From an uncultured Oscillospiraceae bacterium (GTDB lineage: Bacteria > Bacillota > Clostridia > Oscillospirales > Ruminococcaceae), in the NCBI GenBank assembly GCA_905197685.1, contig CAJJZS010000001.1:248001-312000 (forward strand): 64,000 nucleotides of DNA, in the 5' to 3' direction. A model generated the notes under the pieces. It saw nothing but the letters and a program-made list of their open reading frames with translations. It searched no databases and was not told the DNA's origin. Of this stretch, positions 60,879-64,000 are shown piece after piece; positions within the stretch are counted from its first letter, which is position 1, and every line of letters begins with the position of its first letter. The translations under genes were made by a program, and so were the position numbers.

Positions 60879-62265
60879 TATGTGTATGACAAAACTCCCG
60901 ATGCCGGAGCAGGACCCAAAAGTAAGAGCAAGAAACTTTGAAGAAGTTTCTTACGGATATACCGAAGAAATGGCAGTAGAGGAAGCACAGCGCTGCCTGA
61001 ACTGCAAACATATGCCTTGCGTTAACGGCTGTCCTGTTAACGTACAGATTCCGAAATTTATCAAATTGATTGCAGAAGGCAAATTTGCAGATGCTTGCTC
61101 CGCAATCAAAGAAACCAGCGCTCTGCCGGCAGTTTGCGGTCGTGTATGCCCGCAGGAAACACAGTGTGAAGCAAAATGTGTACGCGGTATCAAGGGCGAA
61201 CCGGTTGCAATCGGTCGTCTGGAGCGTTTTGCTGCTGACTGGGATATGAAGAATGCAAAACACGAGATTGAAAAACCTGTTTCCAACGGTCACAAGGTTG
61301 CAATCATCGGTGCAGGTCCGGCAGGTCTTACCTGTGCAGGCGACCTTGCAAAGAAAGGTTACGAAGTAACTATCTTTGAAGCATTCCACAAAGCAGGCGG
61401 CGTACTGGTTTACGGTATTCCTGAATTCAGACTTCCGAAAGCTATCGTTCAGAAGGAAGTAGAAGGTCTGGAAAAGATGGGCGTTAAAGTGATGACCAAT
61501 ATGGTTATCGGTAAAGTTCTGTCCATCGACGAACTGATGAACGATATGGGCTTTGAGTCCGTATTCGTAGGTTCCGGTGCAGGTCTGCCGGTATTCATGG
61601 GTATCGAAGGCGAAGATTTGGTCGGCGTATACTCTGCAAACGAATTCCTCACTAGAATCAACCTGATGAAAGCATACCTCGATGAGTATGATACTCCAAT
61701 CAGAAAAGGCAAATCCGTAGCGGTTGTCGGCGGCGGTAACGTTGCAATGGACGCTGCAAGAAGCGCAATGAGATTGGGCGCGGAACACGTTTACATCATT
61801 TACAGACGTTCCGAAGCTGAGCTGCCGGCTCGTGCAGAGGAAGTTCACCATGCAAAAGAAGAGGGTATCGAGTTTATGCTGCTCAACAACCCTGTTAAAA
61901 TCCATGGCGATGAAAACGGCTCTGTAAAATCCATCGAGTGCATCAAGATGGAACTGGGTGAGCCTGATGCTTCCGGTCGTCGTCGTCCGATGCCGATTGA
62001 AGGTTCCAACTATGAAATTCCGGTTGATACCGTTATTATGTCTATCGGTACTTCTCCGAACCCGCTGATCAGAACCACTACAGAGGGTCTGGAAGCGAAC
62101 AAACACGGCTGTCTGGTTGCTGATGACAGCATGGCTACCACCCGTGAGGGCGTGTATGCAGGCGGCGACGCTGTAACAGGCGCTGCTACCGTAATTCTGG
62201 CTATGGGCGCAGGCAAAACAGCTGCTGCTTCTATCGACGAATACATCCAGAATAAAAATAAATAA
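60871..62265 (+). CDS. nfnB: NfnB/glutamate synthase small-subunit-like flavoprotein
   Basis: Large subunit (464 residues) of the same complex, homologous to the small chain of glutamate synthase. The N-terminal part binds two 4Fe-4S clusters (CLNCKHMPCVNGCP and CGRVCPQETQCEAKCVRG), followed by an FAD site (VAIIGAGPAGLTCAGDLA) and an NADPH site (VAVVGGGNVAMDAARSA). With NfnA directly before it and no glutamate synthase large chain nearby, the Nfn role (NADH + reduced ferredoxin to NADPH) is more likely than GltD. Start at ATG 60871 after AGAGGTG. Typical of fermentative anaerobes. Confidence 0.93.
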   Translation: MPNMCMTKLPMPEQDPKVRARNFEEVSYGYTEEMAVEEAQRCLNCKHMPCVNGCPVNVQIPKFIKLIAEGKFADACSAIKETSALPAVCGRVCPQETQCEAKCVRGIKGEPVAIGRLERFAADWDMKNAKHEIEKPVSNGHKVAIIGAGPAGLTCAGDLAKKGYEVTIFEAFHKAGGVLVYGIPEFRLPKAIVQKEVEGLEKMGVKVMTNMVIGKVLSIDELMNDMGFESVFVGSGAGLPVFMGIEGEDLVGVYSANEFLTRINLMKAYLDEYDTPIRKGKSVAVVGGGNVAMDAARSAMRLGAEHVYIIYRRSEAELPARAEEVHHAKEEGIEFMLLNNPVKIHGDENGSVKSIECIKMELGEPDASGRRRPMPIEGSNYEIPVDTVIMSIGTSPNPLIRTTTEGLEANKHGCLVADDSMATTREGVYAGGDAVTGAATVILAMGAGKTAAASIDEYIQNKNK

Positions 62266-62288
62266 GAATCGTTTATAACGGTTTTTAG

Positions 62289-62321
62289 AAACTCCTCGAA
62301 TTGATTTCGGGGAGTTTTTTT
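62289..62321 (+). terminator. Terminator of nfnAB
   Basis: AAACTCC pairs with GGAGTTT, with CGAA/TTCG extending the stem after a small bulge, followed by T-run. Confidence 0.8.
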
Positions 62322-62363
62322 GTGCAAAAAAAGGGATAACTCCATCAAAACTTCAAAAAATGT

Positions 62364-62372
62364 TGCTATACT
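62364..62372 (+). promoter_or_regulatory. Extended -10 promoter of the VanRS-like system
   Basis: TTGCTATACT ends at 62372: a TG one base before TATACT (62367-62372). No -35 box at normal spacing. Confidence 0.5.
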
Positions 62373-62404
62373 GGGTAATAAAAAACGGGGATGGAGGGAA
62401 GAAA

Positions 62405-63076
62405 ATGAGGACAATTTTAGTGGCAGAGGACGATTTTGACATTCGGGAGCTGCTGCAAAACTATTTGGAGAATGAGGGATATCAGGTGATACTTGCTGCC
62501 GATGGGGAGGAAGCTCTGGAACAGTTTCATCAGGTTCAGGCAGATTTGGTGATACTGGATTTGATGATGCCCAAAATGGACGGTTATTGTGTCTGCGAAG
62601 CAATCAGAGAAGAATCGAGTGTTCCGATTATATTGCTGACGGCATTGGACAGCGAGCGGAATCAGCTGAAGGGGTTTGAGCTAAAAATAGACGATTATAT
62701 CACGAAACCGTTTTCTATCCCGATTTTGCTTTGCAAGATAGAAGCAGTTCTGCGCAGGACAGGAGGTACAGACCGGACAAGCAGTTTAACTTATCGGGAA
62801 TTAAGTTTGGATTTAGAAGCGTATCGTGTATTTGTGGGGGACAGGCAAGTGGAACTGACCCGAAAAGAGTTTGAACTGCTGCGCACACTTCTGCAAAATC
62901 AGGGAAGAGTGCTGACCCGACAAACTTTGCTTAATCGGGTGTGGAGCTATGATTTTTATGGGGAAGAACGGATTGTGGATACCCATATTAAAAATCTGAG
63001 AAAAAAGTTAGAGGTTGATTACATCGAAACGATTCGGGGAGTGGGGTATCGAATTGATAAAGAGATTAAAAAGTAG
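62405..63076 (+). CDS. VanR/PhoB-like response regulator
   Basis: DNA-binding regulator of 223 residues. Receiver domain (1-115) with AEDD, the phospho-acceptor Asp in VILDLMMPKMDG and Lys in DDYITKPF; winged helix (about 128-220) with ELTRKEFELLRTL and IETIRGVGYRI. Start at ATG 62405 behind GGAGGG; the ATG at 62360 would lie in the promoter. Overlaps the kinase gene that follows by 23 bases. Target genes are not visible in the window. Confidence 0.93.
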   Translation: MRTILVAEDDFDIRELLQNYLENEGYQVILAADGEEALEQFHQVQADLVILDLMMPKMDGYCVCEAIREESSVPIILLTALDSERNQLKGFELKIDDYITKPFSIPILLCKIEAVLRRTGGTDRTSSLTYRELSLDLEAYRVFVGDRQVELTRKEFELLRTLLQNQGRVLTRQTLLNRVWSYDFYGEERIVDTHIKNLRKKLEVDYIETIRGVGYRIDKEIKK

Positions 63077-64000
63077 TCTGACAGCAAAGATATTTTTATT
63101 TACCCTTGCTTTGCTGCTGCTTGCTTGCGCGCTAACCTATGCCTTTTTGGTTTGGCTGATGCCGATGACCTATACAGCAGACCGAAACCAAACGCTGATG
63201 CTTCATGCGCAGGAGCTTGCCGAGCAGTTAACGCAAACAACACCGGAAAGCTGCGGGGAGCTGTTGAACAAATTTGCTTTGGAAAACGAAGCCTATGTAA
63301 TAATTACCGATAAAGATGGGCAACAGGTTTTGCAAAGTGAGTATCGTCAAAATAAAGGAGAAGAAAAATATTCAATGACAGCTGATTCGCAAGGAACGGA
63401 GTTGTTTTCTTTTCCAACACAGCAGACAGCGATGAGCCAGGCGATTGCTTTTCCTTTTTGTTTTGCTTACTCCCGACAGGAATATCAGCTGATGGTGGTC
63501 GGAGATTTGCAGACGGTGAATCAGGCAGTGCAGGCTTTGAAAGGCAGTTGGATGTATTTATTGGCGGCAGTTCTGCTGATTTCTGTTTTGGCTGCGGCTT
63601 TTTATGCAAAAGCTGTCACAAAGCCGATTGTAAAGATCAGCCGGATTTCAGAAAAAATTTCCGATTTTGAGTTTGACAAAAGATGTGAAGAAAATCGCTC
63701 GGACGAAATCGGTGTGTTGGCTCATAATCTCAACTGCCTTGCACAGCGGCTTTCCCGAACAATGAGCGAACTAAAGCAAGCAAACGATTCTCTGCGACAG
63801 GATATTGAACGGGAAAAGCAGAGGGAACAGCAGCAACTGGAATTTTTTTCTGCGGTTTCCCATGAATTAAAAACGCCGATCACCGTTTTAAAAGGGCAGC
63901 TGAGCGGTATGCTGGACGGTGTGGGCAGTTATGCCAATCGGGAAAAATATCTGGCAAGGAGCTTGGAAGTTACCTGCCGTATGGAGGGAATGGTGAAGGA
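63054..64000 (+). CDS. VanS-like sensor histidine kinase, cut by window edge
   Basis: Sensor kinase; about 315 residues are visible, the ATP-binding domain lies past the right edge. Helix 1 (about 11-36), an extracytoplasmic sensor domain of about 125 residues, helix 2 (about 165-186, YLLAAVLLISVLAAAFYA), HAMP and the H-box AVSHELKTPITVLKGQ. Translation probably starts at TTG 63054 with GGGG upstream, inside the end of the regulator gene, so the two are coupled. No ATG fits better. Confidence 0.88.
   Translation, partial: MIKRLKSSLTAKIFLFTLALLLLACALTYAFLVWLMPMTYTADRNQTLMLHAQELAEQLTQTTPESCGELLNKFALENEAYVIITDKDGQQVLQSEYRQNKGEEKYSMTADSQGTELFSFPTQQTAMSQAIAFPFCFAYSRQEYQLMVVGDLQTVNQAVQALKGSWMYLLAAVLLISVLAAAFYAKAVTKPIVKISRISEKISDFEFDKRCEENRSDEIGVLAHNLNCLAQRLSRTMSELKQANDSLRQDIEREKQREQQQLEFFSAVSHELKTPITVLKGQLSGMLDGVGSYANREKYLARSLEVTCRMEGMVK

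Noticed and set aside
60736..62106. 456-codon minus-strand frame opposite nfnB
   Set aside because: Shadow frame with Cys/Phe-rich composition typical of antisense readings of a conserved gene.
1..64000. CRISPR arrays, insertion sequences and rRNA genes
   Set aside because: No regularly spaced direct repeats, transposase genes or rRNA sequence were seen.

Overview
The window is a stretch of chromosome from a low-to-medium GC Gram-positive bacterium of the Bacillota, most likely a gut-type member of the Clostridia (Oscillospirales/Ruminococcaceae-like). I infer this from the strong AGGAGG ribosome binding sites, the sigma-A promoters with TTGACA/TATAAT boxes, the lysine riboswitch, PyrR attenuation, the rpsF-ssb-rpsR cluster, the NfnAB-type electron-bifurcating transhydrogenase and the many lipoproteins and PhoB/VanR-like two-component systems. 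Species cannot be named from this sequence alone.

Layout. 1-6711 (minus strand): a peptide- or antibiotic-stress type locus in which a response regulator and kinase precede a MacB/FtsX-like ABC exporter, followed by a second, Bce-like regulator and kinase that runs off the left edge. 6992-9449: a formate/nitrite-type channel, a DIP1984-family protein and a CI/LexA-like repressor divergent from a small membrane protein. 9503-13480 (minus): a lysine-riboswitch operon asd-dapA-dapB followed by a stand-alone ACT-domain protein and a Cys-rich mini-protein. 13539-16409 (minus): an AT-rich taurine/nitrate-type ABC importer. 16712-21232: queA, a DUF6886-like gene, a flavin reductase, tgt, yajC and a membrane protein. 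21296-23240: an S41 peptidase and a small membrane protein. 23346-30855: the PyrR-attenuated pyrimidine operon pyrR-pyrC-pyrF-carA-carB. 31281-35394: a three-gene MacAB-like exporter. 35547-36248: a DUF2238/YjdF-like membrane protein.

36414-40120 is the accessory part: a 26-bp palindrome, tRNA-Ser(GGA) with an inverted copy of its 3' end, two tandem paralogues of unknown function, and a roughly 1.9-kb slice of a prophage with a 5'-truncated MuF/ADP-ribosyltransferase, a small Cys-rich gene and a 3'-truncated scaffolding gene. 40177-44663 carries an MFS exporter, a CHAP-like protein, a large serine hydrolase and a GNAT acetyltransferase. 44737-48463 is housekeeping: rpsF-ssb-rpsR, a RING/zinc-ribbon membrane protein and prfB. 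48798-59650 is a cell-surface block: a 1777-residue lipoprotein of Ig-like modules, a GHL10-type lipoprotein and a fusion of a degenerate GHL10 domain with an Amidase_3 muramidase-type domain. 60039-62265 is nfnAB, and 62405 to the right edge is a VanRS-like two-component system cut by the window.

The most notable observation is that carA, in an otherwise normal pyrimidine operon, has lost the catalytic Cys and His of its glutaminase domain together with the oxyanion loop, so this carbamoyl-phosphate synthetase probably runs on free ammonia. Second is a perfect 14-bp inverted repeat that would hide the start codon of the Bce-like regulator in read-through mRNA but not in mRNA from its own promoter.
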